Counted from the first letter of the stretch, positions 32,799 through 41,908 are shown. The stretch is DNA of 47,963 nt from Ruminococcus sp. (GCA_023663235.1 JAMPHW010000002.1:82680-130642); one strand, 5' to 3'. The notes: generated from the letters alone by a model not told the origin. Numbers and translations are program-made.

Positions 32799-32907
32799 AT
32801 ATTTTACTCCTTTTCTTATATTCATTTTAACATAAATTCTTATTTTTTGAAACTTTATATATATTTTAATTTAAAAGATATTTTTAGTGTTTTAAAATTA
32901 TAAAATT

Positions 32908-32930
32908 AAAAAATCCCATAGAAATGGGAA
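32908..32930 (-). terminator. Intrinsic terminator between gltX and the five-gene group
   Basis: Minus-strand TCCCAT (32929-32924) / ATGGGA (32919-32914) with a short loop, then a U run. It could end gltX mRNA or act as an attenuator for the following genes together with the structured RNA just upstream. Confidence 0.75.
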
Positions 32931-32943
32931 TAAATTTCAAATT

Positions 32944-32984
32944 GGTGCCTGAGAGAGTAGTACAACAGCTCTTTGGGCAAAAGA
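32944..32984 (-). ncRNA. Riboswitch-like fragment resembling the 3' half of a glycine aptamer
   Basis: Minus strand: GCC-CAA-AGAG (about 32979-32970), a loop, then CTCT-CTCA-GGC (about 32957-32947). This matches the G-C-C-x-A-A-G-G-A-G-C ... C-U-C-U-C-A-G-G-C core of glycine aptamers. The 5' G-G-A-G-A-G half is not found between here and gltX. It lies directly before a terminator hairpin. It could be a decayed or reduced aptamer. Confidence 0.3.
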
Positions 32985-33030
32985 AGTAATTAGTAATAAC
33001 ATTAACTAATATAATTCTAACACATCTATA

Positions 33031-34686
33031 TTATTTAATATAGTCAAATCTTGATTTTATTCGTTCTTTTCCTAACAATTTCATAATTTCATATAAATCT
33101 GGTGTCATTGATTTTGTTGTTAAAGCTACTCTTAAAATCATGCTTATATCCACAATACTTCCTTTATAATTATCTGGATTTTCTTTGTATTCTTTCATAT
33201 TAGAACAATATCCTTTATCATTACATAAAAGCTTCATTTTATTAAACCAAGAGTCTTTATCATCAGTTTCATCGTAATAGCTATCAATATAATTATTTAA
33301 AATATCAATAATCTCTTTTTTATCACGGATTACTTGCCAATCATATTTTAATTCATTTTTATTAAATAACTCATCATACATATACCAAATATAAGTCTTT
33401 ATTTCCGAATAACATCCAAAATCTTTTCTAGGTTTCTTTTGCTCTCTTTCAATATTTAAAATATTTATCGTATAATCTTTATATTTCGTGATAAGTTTTG
33501 CAAATTCAACATCAAATTCATTTGTCCAATTTAGTAATTCTGCATATACTTCTTCTGCTTTCATTCTTGAAATATATTCTTTAGAAATACTATTTAATTT
33601 TTCAACATCAAACAACGGTCCGCTTTTACTAATTTTATTAAATGTTAATTTGAAATCATCAATGCTTTTATCTTTGTTACAATCATACCAAGCCTCAAAA
33701 TTTGAATTTGAAATTGTAGCAACATATATCATTACAGCATTAACTGGTATTCCCATTTCATGATAATAACTAACTGCAGCCTCAGGGTCTTTTCTTTTAG
33801 ATAATTTCCTGACTGAATTGCCATCTTTTTTATTAACAGGAGAGATATGTGCATATTTTGGAGGATTTACTCCATACAAATTAAATAATTCTATATGAAT
33901 TGGCGTGGAAGAAAGCCAATTTTGATCTCGAATTACATGAGTAGTTCCCATTAAAACATCATCTACCAAATGTGCAAAATGATATGTTGGTAATCCATCA
34001 GTGCTTTTAAGAATTACCTCATCCTTATCATTTTCAGGAAATTCAATTTTTCCCTTTACTAAATCATTGACTATTATTTTCTTATTATAATCTCCATGAG
34101 ATTTAAATCTAATAACATAAGTCTCTCCAGATTCAATTCTTTTATATGCTTCATCAATACTTAAATTTCTGCATTTAGCATATCTTCCATAATAACCCAA
34201 TCTATCTTTTATTGCCATTTGATGTTCTCTCATATTTTTTAATTCATTTTCTGTACAAAAGCAAGGGTAAGCCCAACCTTTTTCAATAAAATATTTTACA
34301 AACGCTTGATAAATATCTCGTCTTTGACTTTGAATATATGGACCATAATTTCCTATCTCTTCAGTTTCATTTAATGGGCACTCATCAAATTCTATATTAA
34401 AATCTTTCAAATCTTTAATTATTCTTTGAATTCCATCTTTAACATATCTCTTTTGATCGGTATCCTCAATTCTTAAATAGAAAATTCCTCCTGATTGTCT
34501 AGCTATTTTTCTTTCTATAAACGAAGCATAAACATTTCCCATATGAATGAATCCAGTTGGACTAGGAGCATATCTTGTAACTACTGCATTTTCTTGAAGA
34601 GACCTTTTTGGGTATTTTTTTAAGCAATCATCATGAGTCAATTTTAAATTTTTAAATATTAAATTTGCTAAGTCTTTGTTTGTCAT
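33031..34686 (-). CDS. gltX: Glutamate--tRNA ligase
   Basis: 551 residues from the ATG at 34686, where AAAGGA has proper spacing; the ATG three codons earlier touches the ribosome site. The class I motif R-Y-A-P-S-P-T-G-F-I-H-M-G (HIGH variant) and K-L-S-K-R (KMSKS) are present, with the Zn-type C-F-C segment in the middle. It is longer than typical bacterial GluRS in its C-terminal half and resembles the Clostridia/Bacilli long form. It is controlled by the Glu T-box upstream. Confidence 0.93.
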   Translation of the reverse strand: MTNKDLANLIFKNLKLTHDDCLKKYPKRSLQENAVVTRYAPSPTGFIHMGNVYASFIERKIARQSGGIFYLRIEDTDQKRYVKDGIQRIIKDLKDFNIEFDECPLNETEEIGNYGPYIQSQRRDIYQAFVKYFIEKGWAYPCFCTENELKNMREHQMAIKDRLGYYGRYAKCRNLSIDEAYKRIESGETYVIRFKSHGDYNKKIIVNDLVKGKIEFPENDKDEVILKSTDGLPTYHFAHLVDDVLMGTTHVIRDQNWLSSTPIHIELFNLYGVNPPKYAHISPVNKKDGNSVRKLSKRKDPEAAVSYYHEMGIPVNAVMIYVATISNSNFEAWYDCNKDKSIDDFKLTFNKISKSGPLFDVEKLNSISKEYISRMKAEEVYAELLNWTNEFDVEFAKLITKYKDYTINILNIEREQKKPRKDFGCYSEIKTYIWYMYDELFNKNELKYDWQVIRDKKEIIDILNNYIDSYYDETDDKDSWFNKMKLLCNDKGYCSNMKEYKENPDNYKGSIVDISMILRVALTTKSMTPDLYEIMKLLGKERIKSRFDYIK

Positions 34687-34710
34687 TTCAATCATTCCTT
34701 TCTTTAAAAT

Positions 34711-34935
34711 AAAAAAAGCAACTCATCCATAAAGGACGAATTGCTCGTGGTACCACCTTAATTCGTAATAATCTACTTATTACCTCAAAATCTTAACGCG
34801 ATTAACGAAATAGCTTGTATACACTATTCAACTCCAAAGCTTCATTCAAATAATTCAAATGTTAATTTACACCAAACATTAACTCTCTATGCATTGAAAA
34901 TATTTTACTCTTCTCCTTCATTGCTTTCAAAATAC
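34711..34935 (-). ncRNA. T-box leader, glutamate specifier (GAA)
   Basis: Minus-strand order: AGAGAG with GTTTGGTGTAAA, then the specifier GAA (34843-34841) followed by GCTTTGGAG. The T-box AAGGTGGTACCACG lies at about 34759-34746, and the terminator GAGCAATTCGTCC / GGATGAGTTGCT with a U run ends at 34711. The specifier agrees with gltX. Confidence 0.93.
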
Positions 34936-34941
34936 GAATAT

Positions 34942-34970
34942 AGTATAGCACTTTTTTTAATAAAATACAA
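34942..34970 (-). promoter_or_regulatory. Promoter of the gltX T-box leader
   Basis: TTGTAT (34970-34965), 17-bp spacer, TATACT (34947-34942) on the minus strand. Confidence 0.65.
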
Positions 34971-34981
34971 TATCTACACAC

Positions 34982-35035
34982 GTACATTGATGATGTCAAT
35001 GTACAAGTGAGTTTACTAAATTGACACCATTTAGT
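34982..35035. repeat. Two perfect hairpins downstream of a broken gene
   Basis: GTACATTGA (34982-34990) / TCAATGTAC (34996-35004) with a 5-nt loop, then ACTAAA (35015-35020) / TTTAGT (35030-35035). No T tract follows either, so they are not clear terminators. They may be operators or remnants of mobile DNA. Confidence 0.45.
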
Positions 35036-35051
35036 ATTTATGGACTACGAA

Positions 35052-35291
35052 TTAAAAAATATCGTGGTCCTTTTCTTCTAAATACTGAATCATTTCTTTT
35101 TCTTTAGATGTATCTTTTGTAATATAAGTAATATCAGAATCGTTATATAAGTTGTTATTATAACAATTTTTGATTTGAGTTATAACTATATCTTTTTTTG
35201 TCTTTTCCAAACAATAAAATGTTTCTAAAAATATCATTTCAATCTTTTTTTAAATTTCCTTATCAAACTCTAATTCCTTAACTTCCTTCAT
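35052..35291 (-). pseudogene. Small gene with an in-frame stop at codon 14
   Basis: Reading from the ATG at 35291 gives M-K-E-V-K-E-L-E-F-D-K-E-I, then TAA (35252-35250), and the same frame continues for 65 codons to 35052 without another stop. The 61-residue remainder begins M-I-F-L-E-T-F-Y-C-L-E-K. The stop is inside TTTAAAAAAAG, so a point mutation or homopolymer change is likely. The family is not recognised. Confidence 0.5.
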
Positions 35292-35317
35292 AACTCATCA
35301 CTTCCGTTCTCAAATAA

Positions 35318-35343
35318 CAAAAAAACTAGACGGTACTTCTAGT
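35318..35343 (-). terminator. Terminator after tRNA-Leu(GAG)
   Basis: Minus-strand ACTAGA (35343-35338) / TCTAGT (35330-35325) with a 7-nt loop, then a U run. Confidence 0.75.
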
Positions 35344-35387
35344 TAATTTATTACTCTCGAATAAAAAGTTCGATTTTTCTATCAATC

Positions 35388-35475
35388 TGGTGCAAAAAAT
35401 GAGACTTGAACTCACACGGATAAAATATCCACTACCCCCTCAAAGTAGCGCGTCTACCTATTCCGCCATTTTTGC
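35388..35475 (-). tRNA. tRNA-Leu (GAG)
   Basis: An 88-nt class II tRNA with encoded CCA. Acceptor GCAAAAA pairs with TTTTTGC; anticodon arm CTACTTTGAGGGGGTAG gives anticodon GAG (reads CUC/CUU). The long variable arm is present. A single-gene unit with its own terminator. Confidence 0.95.
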
Positions 35476-35498
35476 ATAATAATATTATATATCAAATT

Positions 35499-36068
35499 TT
35501 ATTTTTTTAAAAGTCTTTCAATAAAATTAGACTTTCTTACTTTTTTGGGAGTCTCTTTATCAGATAAAGCAATTAATTTATCTAATAAATCTTTAAATTT
35601 TAAGTAAAACATACTTTCTCGCTCTATAATTATAAAATTATTAGGATAATCATATCTAGGATTTAAGTAAATAGTTAAAGTTATCTCCGTAACAGAGTAA
35701 TTATATTCTAATTTTAAAATATTGGGGTCAATAGTACAAGATTTAAAGGCAATATATCTTTCTTCGGCATTAAAGGCAATACTAGACTCATAATGATGAA
35801 ACATATGATAATCGGCGATTAACTCAACTATTAAGTTTTTTAAAATACTAAAAAGTTCATTGTTATAATCATTAAAAGTAAAACTAACTTTTTTGGCATA
35901 AGGATGAGTACCAATTTTAAAGTGATCATTATTAATTTCGGCAATAGTTAGGAAAAATTCATCATTACCTATTTGGGCTACTTTAGTAGATTCACTACTA
36001 ATACTTGTGACATTCAAATGATTATTTTCTGTATCTTTAACTTCTATAGCTTTAGGAATATTATTCAT
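35499..36068 (-). CDS. Protein of unknown function
   Basis: 189 residues, soluble, mixed alpha/beta, with a basic C-terminal tail (R-K-S-N-F-I-E-R-L-L-K-K). No family recognised. It lies between tRNA-Leu and the carboxypeptidase gene, about 90 bp downstream of the latter. Confidence 0.55.
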   Translation of the reverse strand: MNNIPKAIEVKDTENNHLNVTSISSESTKVAQIGNDEFFLTIAEINNDHFKIGTHPYAKKVSFTFNDYNNELFSILKNLIVELIADYHMFHHYESSIAFNAEERYIAFKSCTIDPNILKLEYNYSVTEITLTIYLNPRYDYPNNFIIIERESMFYLKFKDLLDKLIALSDKETPKKVRKSNFIERLLKK

Positions 36069-36157
36069 ATAAAACGCTCCTAAACGCTTTATATTTTAAC
36101 ATCATTTTAAATTTATGTCTATTTATTATTATATAAAAAAGAGAAAAAGTCCAGGAC

Positions 36158-37300
36158 TTATTTCCCACTTGTTATAACTTTAATATTTTGTTTTAAATAA
36201 TCCCAAAAATTAGCCTTTAATAAATCTTCTTTAATTATAATAGGAACTTCTTTAATAATATTTCCTTCATTATCAATAATTTCGGCTGTTCCTACTTCAC
36301 TATCTTTATTTAGTGGAGCTTTTATAGTAGTATTTTTAATATTAAAACTATATTCTTTAGATTTTTCAGTTACACTTAGAAGTTCTGTAGCATCTTCCTT
36401 TAAATAAACTGGTACTTTATCAATTTTTCCGTTTGTTACTTTTATTTCGCCTAGAGGATTATCTTTAGAATAAATGATAGTACTTTTAAAAGAATTAAAA
36501 CCATAAGACAAGAGTGTTGTTGTATCTTTACTACGAGTATCACTGCTAGTTGATTTCATGACAACACTTACAAGTCGCAAATCATTCTTTTTAGCTGTAG
36601 CAGTTAGACAATAACCAGCATCAGTTGTATAACCAGTTTTTAAGCCATCGACACCATCATAGAAACGAACTAAACGATTAGTATTAACAAGCCATATTTG
36701 AGAACCATCAGGTTTAGTTAAATAATCTTCATATATAGAAGTAAATCTTAAAATATCTTCATGTTTTAATAATTCTCTTGCCATTATAGACATATCTCTA
36801 GCAGTTGAATAATGATTTTCATTATCTAAGCCATGAGGATTAGAAAAATGAGTGTTAGTAAGTCCTAATTCTGTAGCTTTTTTATTCATAGCTTCAACAA
36901 AAGCACTTTCACTGCCACTTATTTTTTCAGCCATAGCAACTACAGCATCATTAGCACTAGAAACGGCAATACATTTTAATAAATCTTCAACCTTATACTC
37001 TTCCCCTTCTTGCAAAAAGACTTGAGACCCACCCATATTACTAGCATTTTTACTAATCATAACTTTATCAGTATAACTTAAATTACCTTGTTCTATTTGT
37101 TCCATTATTATAAGCATACTCATAATTTTAGTCATACTAGCCATAGGAAGCTTTTCATCACTGTTTTTTTCATACAATACTTTACCACTAGAATTATCTA
37201 CTAATATAGCACTCTTACTATCTAAATTTAGGGCATCATCAGCATGAACAATGGGCACAAAAATAAAAAATAAAAATATAGAAATAATGATTTTTTTCAA
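36158..37300 (-). CDS. D-alanyl-D-alanine carboxypeptidase (DacF/PBP5 type)
   Basis: 380 residues starting at a TTG with AGAGGTG upstream. A signal peptide (1-20, ending V-H-A) is followed by the SxxK box S55-M-T-K58, an S-A-N box (S-S-A-N-D-A) and K-T-G (L-K-T-G-Y-T-T-D-A-G) of the S11 family. A beta-rich C-terminal domain and an amphipathic end (N-F-W-D-Y-L-K-Q-N-I) for membrane attachment complete it. It trims peptidoglycan stem peptides. Sporulation-type DacF is possible but vegetative DacA-like use is equally so. Confidence 0.9.
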   Translation of the reverse strand: MKKIIISIFLFFIFVPIVHADDALNLDSKSAILVDNSSGKVLYEKNSDEKLPMASMTKIMSMLIIMEQIEQGNLSYTDKVMISKNASNMGGSQVFLQEGEEYKVEDLLKCIAVSSANDAVVAMAEKISGSESAFVEAMNKKATELGLTNTHFSNPHGLDNENHYSTARDMSIMARELLKHEDILRFTSIYEDYLTKPDGSQIWLVNTNRLVRFYDGVDGLKTGYTTDAGYCLTATAKKNDLRLVSVVMKSTSSDTRSKDTTTLLSYGFNSFKSTIIYSKDNPLGEIKVTNGKIDKVPVYLKEDATELLSVTEKSKEYSFNIKNTTIKAPLNKDSEVGTAEIIDNEGNIIKEVPIIIKEDLLKANFWDYLKQNIKVITSGK

Positions 37301-37345
37301 AATAACTTTACACCTCTTAATTAAGTGTACTTATTATTTTACTTT

Positions 37346-38080
37346 TTATGACATTTTATTTATTACTAATAGATTATTATGATTAGAAAATTTAAAATAT
37401 AAATAACTAAAAACTGAAGATATGAAAGCTCCAATAAAGGCTATTAATAAATCACTCATTGTATCATTTAAACCAATGTCTAAATATCCACCTTCAATTA
37501 TTTTTAAAATATCATTATTAGCATTATACAGAATAATTTTATGGATATCTTCTACTTTTACTGGTTTATAGCTTTCTGATTTATCAAGATTTAATGAAGA
37601 AATATTAGAAATTAAAGTATCCTGCTGCATATCTGTTAGTAATAATTTATCACAACTATATTCAAAAAGTTCCCAACCAACACTAAATGTTAGGCTTAAA
37701 GAAACAGAGATAGCAGAAATTAATAAATGATTCTTTTTTAAGGGTGTAAAATTTTTAATTAGTGTAAAGAAAAGACTTGCCATAAAGAAGCCTGTTAAAA
37801 AATGGACAAAAACATCAAAATAAGATGTATTAACATAAAAATGATAAACTTCACCAAGAATATTAGAACTAAAAACAGAGGCATAATAAAGAATTAATAA
37901 GAAATCTGATACATTTATTCTTAATTTCTTAATAACTAAAGAAGGTATTATTAATAGTAGTAAAGAATAAAAACATAAAAAAAGATGATAATAATTTGAT
38001 ATGGCAAATGCATTTACAATAGAAACTAAAATAATAATTACTAGTAAACTTAATAAAAGAAAAGACGATTTTATTTTCAT
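37346..38080 (-). CDS. Polytopic membrane protein, DUF2238-like
   Basis: 244 residues from the ATG at 38080; a GTG three codons earlier is possible. About six TM segments, with G-E-V-Y-H-F-Y, F-D-V-F-V-H-F-L-T-G-F, V-G-W-E-L-F-E-Y and D-I-G-L-N-D-T-M-S-D-L motifs that recall the DUF2238 membrane family. Function unknown. It follows an ABC exporter gene by about 40 bp and could be cotranscribed with it. Confidence 0.65.
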   Translation of the reverse strand: MKIKSSFLLLSLLVIIILVSIVNAFAISNYYHLFLCFYSLLLLIIPSLVIKKLRINVSDFLLILYYASVFSSNILGEVYHFYVNTSYFDVFVHFLTGFFMASLFFTLIKNFTPLKKNHLLISAISVSLSLTFSVGWELFEYSCDKLLLTDMQQDTLISNISSLNLDKSESYKPVKVEDIHKIILYNANNDILKIIEGGYLDIGLNDTMSDLLIAFIGAFISSVFSYLYFKFSNHNNLLVINKMS

Positions 38081-38118
38081 ATTAATCACATTTTATATTA
38101 TGAGTTAAATATTTTTTA

Positions 38119-39864
38119 TTAATCATCTTTTTTATTGGAACTAGAATAATTACTATTTTGTAAATCTATATAATATGAGTTATCTTTAATTAGTTCATCA
38201 TGAGTGCCAGATCCAACTATTTCTCCTTTATTTAAAACATATATTTTATCAGCGATTTTCATAACATCTTTTTTATGAGTTATAATTATTACAGTATGAT
38301 CAAGTTTTAAATTTTCAAATATGTCTTTAATTTTCTCGACTAAAATAGGATCTAAAGAACTCGTTACCTCATCAAAAATCAAAACTTCGGCTTTGGATAG
38401 TAAAGCTCTAGCGATAGCTAATAATTGTTTTTGACCACCAGAAAAATTAGTAGCATTTTCATTTAAGATAGTGTTATACTTTTTAGGTAAGCTCATAATG
38501 TAATCATGGATACCTACCCTTTTGCAAGCTTCAATCTGTTCTTCAACATTATTATTAATAAGATTTAAATTTTTTCTAATACTCATATTAAAAATAAATG
38601 GAGACTGATTAACACCAACAACATTTTTGGCATAAGTTTCTTCAGTATAATTATAAATATTTTCTTTATCTAACAAAATAGTACCATTATCGACTTTATT
38701 TTTTCTTAAAATTAGATTAGTTATAGTTGTTTTGCCACTTCCTGAGTGGCCTACTAAAGCAGTTAGTTTATTTGGTTCAAAAATTATATTAATTTTATTA
38801 ATGTTTCCTTTATTTTTAGATTTATAGGTAAAGTTTACATTTTTAAATTCTATTAAACCAGTAATATAATCATTATTATTATCCCCAAAATCTATTTGCA
38901 TTAAACTACTATAGTTAAGAATTTTATTAATTCTAGTTATGGAAATAGACCATTCTCTTATTTCTCTTGAGTATCCCATTAATTCTTTAGTGTTAGACAT
39001 GATATTTTCAAAATAAGTAATTAATAATACTAAAACGTTTATTTCATAACGCCCTTTTAAAACAAGTGATGCTAGAATTAAATATAAAATTATCTTGCCA
39101 AAATGAATGATAAAGCTTAATAAATTAGACCTTATATTAGTATACTGTCTTTTAAGCATATATTCATGACTCCATTTATTAGCGATTACGTAAAAATTCT
39201 CTTTTATTTTATCATAAATATTAAAGACTTTTATTTCACTTAACCCATTTAAAATCTGAGATAAATTATCAGTTAGTTTATCACGATATTTAAGTTGATT
39301 TCTTAAATATTTTGTTGTCATAATATTGCAATAATCAAAAGCTTTTATATATAGAAATTCTAATAATACAACGAATAGACCAATGAAAATGTTAGTTTTT
39401 AAAAAAATAAATATTAATACTAATAATTTTACAAAAATAACCATTATTTCACATATTTTATCAACCATTTCAGATAGATGGGCTGTATCAGTATTTATAG
39501 TGTTAATAATGGAACCATTAGATATTTTAGAAGTATATTCACTATCAAAAGTATATATTTTATCAATTACTTTTTCTCGAAGATTTTTATAACTATATTT
39601 AAAGTTATGGGCATATGCTTTATAATTTAGATACCAAAAGAGATTATAGGCAATATAAGTAAGTGCTAACAAACCAATATTTAAGTATGTTTTTCCAACA
39701 TTATGACTAGTTATATGATATATAATATTAGATGCATAATATGGAGTTAAAATACTAGAAATATGAGCCATAATAGAAGCAAAAAAGAGTAAAAAAATCC
39801 ATCTTTTACTTCCTTTTACTAACTTAAAATAATCTCTTATTATTTTTATATTGTCCTTTAACAT
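38119..39864 (-). CDS. ABC exporter, fused membrane and ATPase domains
   Basis: 581 residues. Six TM helices (about 20-310) precede the nucleotide-binding domain with Walker A G-H-S-G-S-G-K-T-T, Q-loop V-N-Q-S, signature N-F-S-G-G-Q-K-Q and Walker B V-L-I-F-D-E-V-T-S-S-L-D. This is a homodimeric ABCB/MsbA-type exporter half-unit. No partner half-transporter is adjacent. The substrate is unknown (lipid, peptide or drug). Confidence 0.9.
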   Translation of the reverse strand: MLKDNIKIIRDYFKLVKGSKRWIFLLFFASIMAHISSILTPYYASNIIYHITSHNVGKTYLNIGLLALTYIAYNLFWYLNYKAYAHNFKYSYKNLREKVIDKIYTFDSEYTSKISNGSIINTINTDTAHLSEMVDKICEIMVIFVKLLVLIFIFLKTNIFIGLFVVLLEFLYIKAFDYCNIMTTKYLRNQLKYRDKLTDNLSQILNGLSEIKVFNIYDKIKENFYVIANKWSHEYMLKRQYTNIRSNLLSFIIHFGKIILYLILASLVLKGRYEINVLVLLITYFENIMSNTKELMGYSREIREWSISITRINKILNYSSLMQIDFGDNNNDYITGLIEFKNVNFTYKSKNKGNINKINIIFEPNKLTALVGHSGSGKTTITNLILRKNKVDNGTILLDKENIYNYTEETYAKNVVGVNQSPFIFNMSIRKNLNLINNNVEEQIEACKRVGIHDYIMSLPKKYNTILNENATNFSGGQKQLLAIARALLSKAEVLIFDEVTSSLDPILVEKIKDIFENLKLDHTVIIITHKKDVMKIADKIYVLNKGEIVGSGTHDELIKDNSYYIDLQNSNYSSSNKKDD

Positions 39865-39954
39865 ACTAGCTCCACCCTATTTTAATTTTATCAAATAACA
39901 TGGGTAAAAGAAATATAAAAAACGACTTTTATAGAGTTATTTTTCTATAATTTG

Positions 39955-40722
39955 TTATTTATTTATAACTTTTGCCTTACCACGATATTTTGTTTTCAAA
40001 AGTTCTAATTCATATTTCTCATAATCTGGGCTATTATTTTTCTTTGCAAGTTCTAATTCTTTTTGAATATCATATGGAACTCTAACAAATTGTATTGATA
40101 GAGAATTTTTTTCTTTAGAATTTAGTTCCCCCTCAATGACACAATAATGAGCTTGAGTCATTTCTGACATATTATCTTCCTCTAGCACTTCATGAGATAT
40201 TTCTAAAGCATTACCTACACTTCCAATATTAACAATAGTTTTATTTTTTACTTTTTCTAAATATTGTTTATGTATATCTCCATAAAAGACAATATCAGGA
40301 ATACTATTTTCCTCGTCATTAAATAGATTCATTTTTTCTTCTATTGTTGATGTGTCTAATATTCTTGTATTTAAATTACTTTTTGTAGCATGAAACATTC
40401 TAATATGACTGCCACTTATATATAAATCTTTATACATTGGTAAATTTTCAAGGTACTTAGTTCTTTTACTTCCTAATATTTCATTATACCACTTTGTATG
40501 ATTATTAAATGGATTGACAGCATAATCATCACAATTTCCTTTAATTACAACTTCACATCTTTCTTTAATTAAATCTAGTGTTTCACAAGGTGAGGAACCT
40601 TTTAAAACGATGTCTCCAAGACAAATTATTCTTTTAATTTTTCTTTTTTCTATGTCCTCTAATACTGCTTTTAAAGCTATTATATTAGAGTGTATATCAG
40701 AAATAAGTGCTATTTTATCCAT
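39955..40722 (-). CDS. Calcineurin-like metallophosphoesterase
   Basis: 255 residues with the phosphoesterase motifs L-I-S-D-I-H-S-N, G-D-I-V-L-K-G and G-N-C-D-D, then a later G-D-I-H-K-Q and metal-binding His. It resembles the YfcE/MJ0936-like family that cleaves phosphodiesters, including cyclic nucleotides or nucleotide dinucleotides. It lies 19 bp after the cupin gene in the same direction. Confidence 0.88.
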   Translation of the reverse strand: MDKIALISDIHSNIIALKAVLEDIEKRKIKRIICLGDIVLKGSSPCETLDLIKERCEVVIKGNCDDYAVNPFNNHTKWYNEILGSKRTKYLENLPMYKDLYISGSHIRMFHATKSNLNTRILDTSTIEEKMNLFNDEENSIPDIVFYGDIHKQYLEKVKNKTIVNIGSVGNALEISHEVLEEDNMSEMTQAHYCVIEGELNSKEKNSLSIQFVRVPYDIQKELELAKKNNSPDYEKYELELLKTKYRGKAKVINK

Positions 40723-40741
40723 ATATTATACCTCTTAATCA

Positions 40742-41170
40742 TTAATTTAATTTTTTATATTCTTCATCATTTACTGGCTCGCACCATTCATTAGAAGTGT
40801 TCTCGCCTGGTACTTCAACTGCAATATGGCTAAACCAACAATCTTTCTTAGCGCCATGCCAATGTTTAACATTTGGAGGAATTGTAATTACCATCCCTGG
40901 AACTAAGCTTACTGCATCACTCCCAAATTCTTGGTACCATCCTTCTCCCGCAGTGCAAATTAAAATTTGGCCTCCACCTTTAGTTGCGTGATGAATATGC
41001 CAATTATTTCTGCATCCTGGCTCAAAAGTTACATTAGCCAAAAACACATTACAATCTTTGGGATTATTTAACGGATTTAAATAACTATTACCAATAAAAT
41101 ATTCCTTAAATGCTTCATTATGGTTTCCTAAACCAAAAATATTTTCTTTATTAAATTCTTCTTTATTCAT
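40742..41170 (-). CDS. Cupin-domain protein
   Basis: 142 residues, single cupin barrel. W-H-I-H-H-A-T-K-G-G-G-Q and the later P-P-N-V-K-H-W-H-G supply the metal-binding histidines. Its ATG overlaps the stop of a carboxymuconolactone-decarboxylase gene by 8 bp. Such cupin-CMD pairs are widespread and linked to aromatic or quinone/aldehyde chemistry. Codon use looks less A+T-biased than neighbours, a possible sign of transfer. Confidence 0.85.
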   Translation of the reverse strand: MNKEEFNKENIFGLGNHNEAFKEYFIGNSYLNPLNNPKDCNVFLANVTFEPGCRNNWHIHHATKGGGQILICTAGEGWYQEFGSDAVSLVPGMVITIPPNVKHWHGAKKDCWFSHIAVEVPGENTSNEWCEPVNDEEYKKLN

Positions 41171-41483
41171 TTTCGTATACCTCTTTTACCAATTCAAAAG
41201 CACTCCATGCTTTAGGCCAACCTGCATAAAACGCTAACTGTGTTACAATTTCTACAACCTCTTCTTGCGTTAATCCATGCTCTTTTCCTAATATTAAATG
41301 TGATTTCAATTGAGGAAACAAGCCTTGAGACATAAGAGCTGCTATAGTTATCATTGATCTATCTCTTAAAGATAATTCTTTTTCTCTACTCCATACTTCT
41401 CCAAATAAAACATTATCATTAAGTTCAGCAAATTTAGGAGCAAGATTCCCTAAATTATCTTTGCCTGATGTTTGTTTTTTCAT
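41163..41483 (-). CDS. Carboxymuconolactone decarboxylase-family protein
   Basis: 106 residues of the CMD fold: L-S-L-R-D-R-S-M-I-T-I-A-A-L, L-K-S-H-L-I-L-G-K-E-H-G-L-T-Q-E-E-V and A-F-Y-A-G-W-P-K-A. There is no AhpD-type C-x-x-C, so it is the gamma-CMD-like class. First gene of a two-gene unit with the cupin gene, with its own consensus promoter and a GGGAGG ribosome site. Confidence 0.88.
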   Translation of the reverse strand: MKKQTSGKDNLGNLAPKFAELNDNVLFGEVWSREKELSLRDRSMITIAALMSQGLFPQLKSHLILGKEHGLTQEEVVEIVTQLAFYAGWPKAWSAFELVKEVYENE

Positions 41484-41504
41484 ATTATCCTCCCTAATAT
41501 ATTA

Positions 41505-41533
41505 ATTATATCAAACTAATAAGTATCTATCAA
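41505..41533 (-). promoter_or_regulatory. Promoter of the CMD-cupin operon
   Basis: TTGATA (41533-41528), 17-bp spacer, TATAAT (41510-41505) on the minus strand. Confidence 0.75.
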
Positions 41534-41578
41534 TTGAATTATAGTTTACTAATGTTATTTAAAAACTAAAATCAATAT

Positions 41579-41603
41579 AAAAAAGCCTTTAAATAAGGCT
41601 TCA
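41579..41603 (-). terminator. Terminator after tRNA-Leu(UAA)
   Basis: Minus-strand AAGCCTT / AAAGGCTT hairpin with a short loop, then a U run. Confidence 0.75.
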
Positions 41604-41615
41604 ATATCAAAAAAA

Positions 41616-41704
41616 TGGTGCCCAAGGCCGGACTTGAACCGGCACGAGCTTTAACACTCGCAGGATTTTAAGTCCTGTGCGTCTACCTATTCCGCCACTT
41701 GGGC
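41616..41704 (-). tRNA. tRNA-Leu (UAA)
   Basis: An 89-nt class II tRNA with encoded CCA. Acceptor GCCCAAG / CTTGGGC; anticodon arm CAGGACTTAAAATCCTG gives UAA. It stands alone on the minus strand, divergent from the plus-strand tRNA cluster. Confidence 0.96.
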
Positions 41705-41852
41705 GGGCACTGTCTTTTTAAAAGACAATCTAAGTATAATATGTTTTTTAGTTATTTGCAAGCTTTTTTTGTAAAAATGCTGTATTTTTTAAAAAATTGC
41801 CGAATATAATAGATAATAAGCAGAAATTTAATGTTTTTATGATTATTTTGTG

Positions 41853-41882
41853 TTGACACAGTATTTTAGATTATGTTATAAT
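41853..41882 (+). promoter_or_regulatory. Consensus promoter of the tRNA operon
   Basis: TTGACA (41853-41858), 18-bp spacer, TATAAT (41877-41882), 27 bp before tRNA-Ser. Confidence 0.88.
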
Positions 41883-41908
41883 TCATGTGTTGACAGAAAA
41901 AATGTCTT

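Noticed and set aside
35388-35475. Integrase attachment site at tRNA-Leu
   Set aside because: No integrase gene and no repeated tRNA 3' end within the window.
36125-36157. Terminator after the carboxypeptidase gene
   Set aside because: AAGTCCTGGACTT gives only a 4-bp stem with a workable loop; too weak to call.
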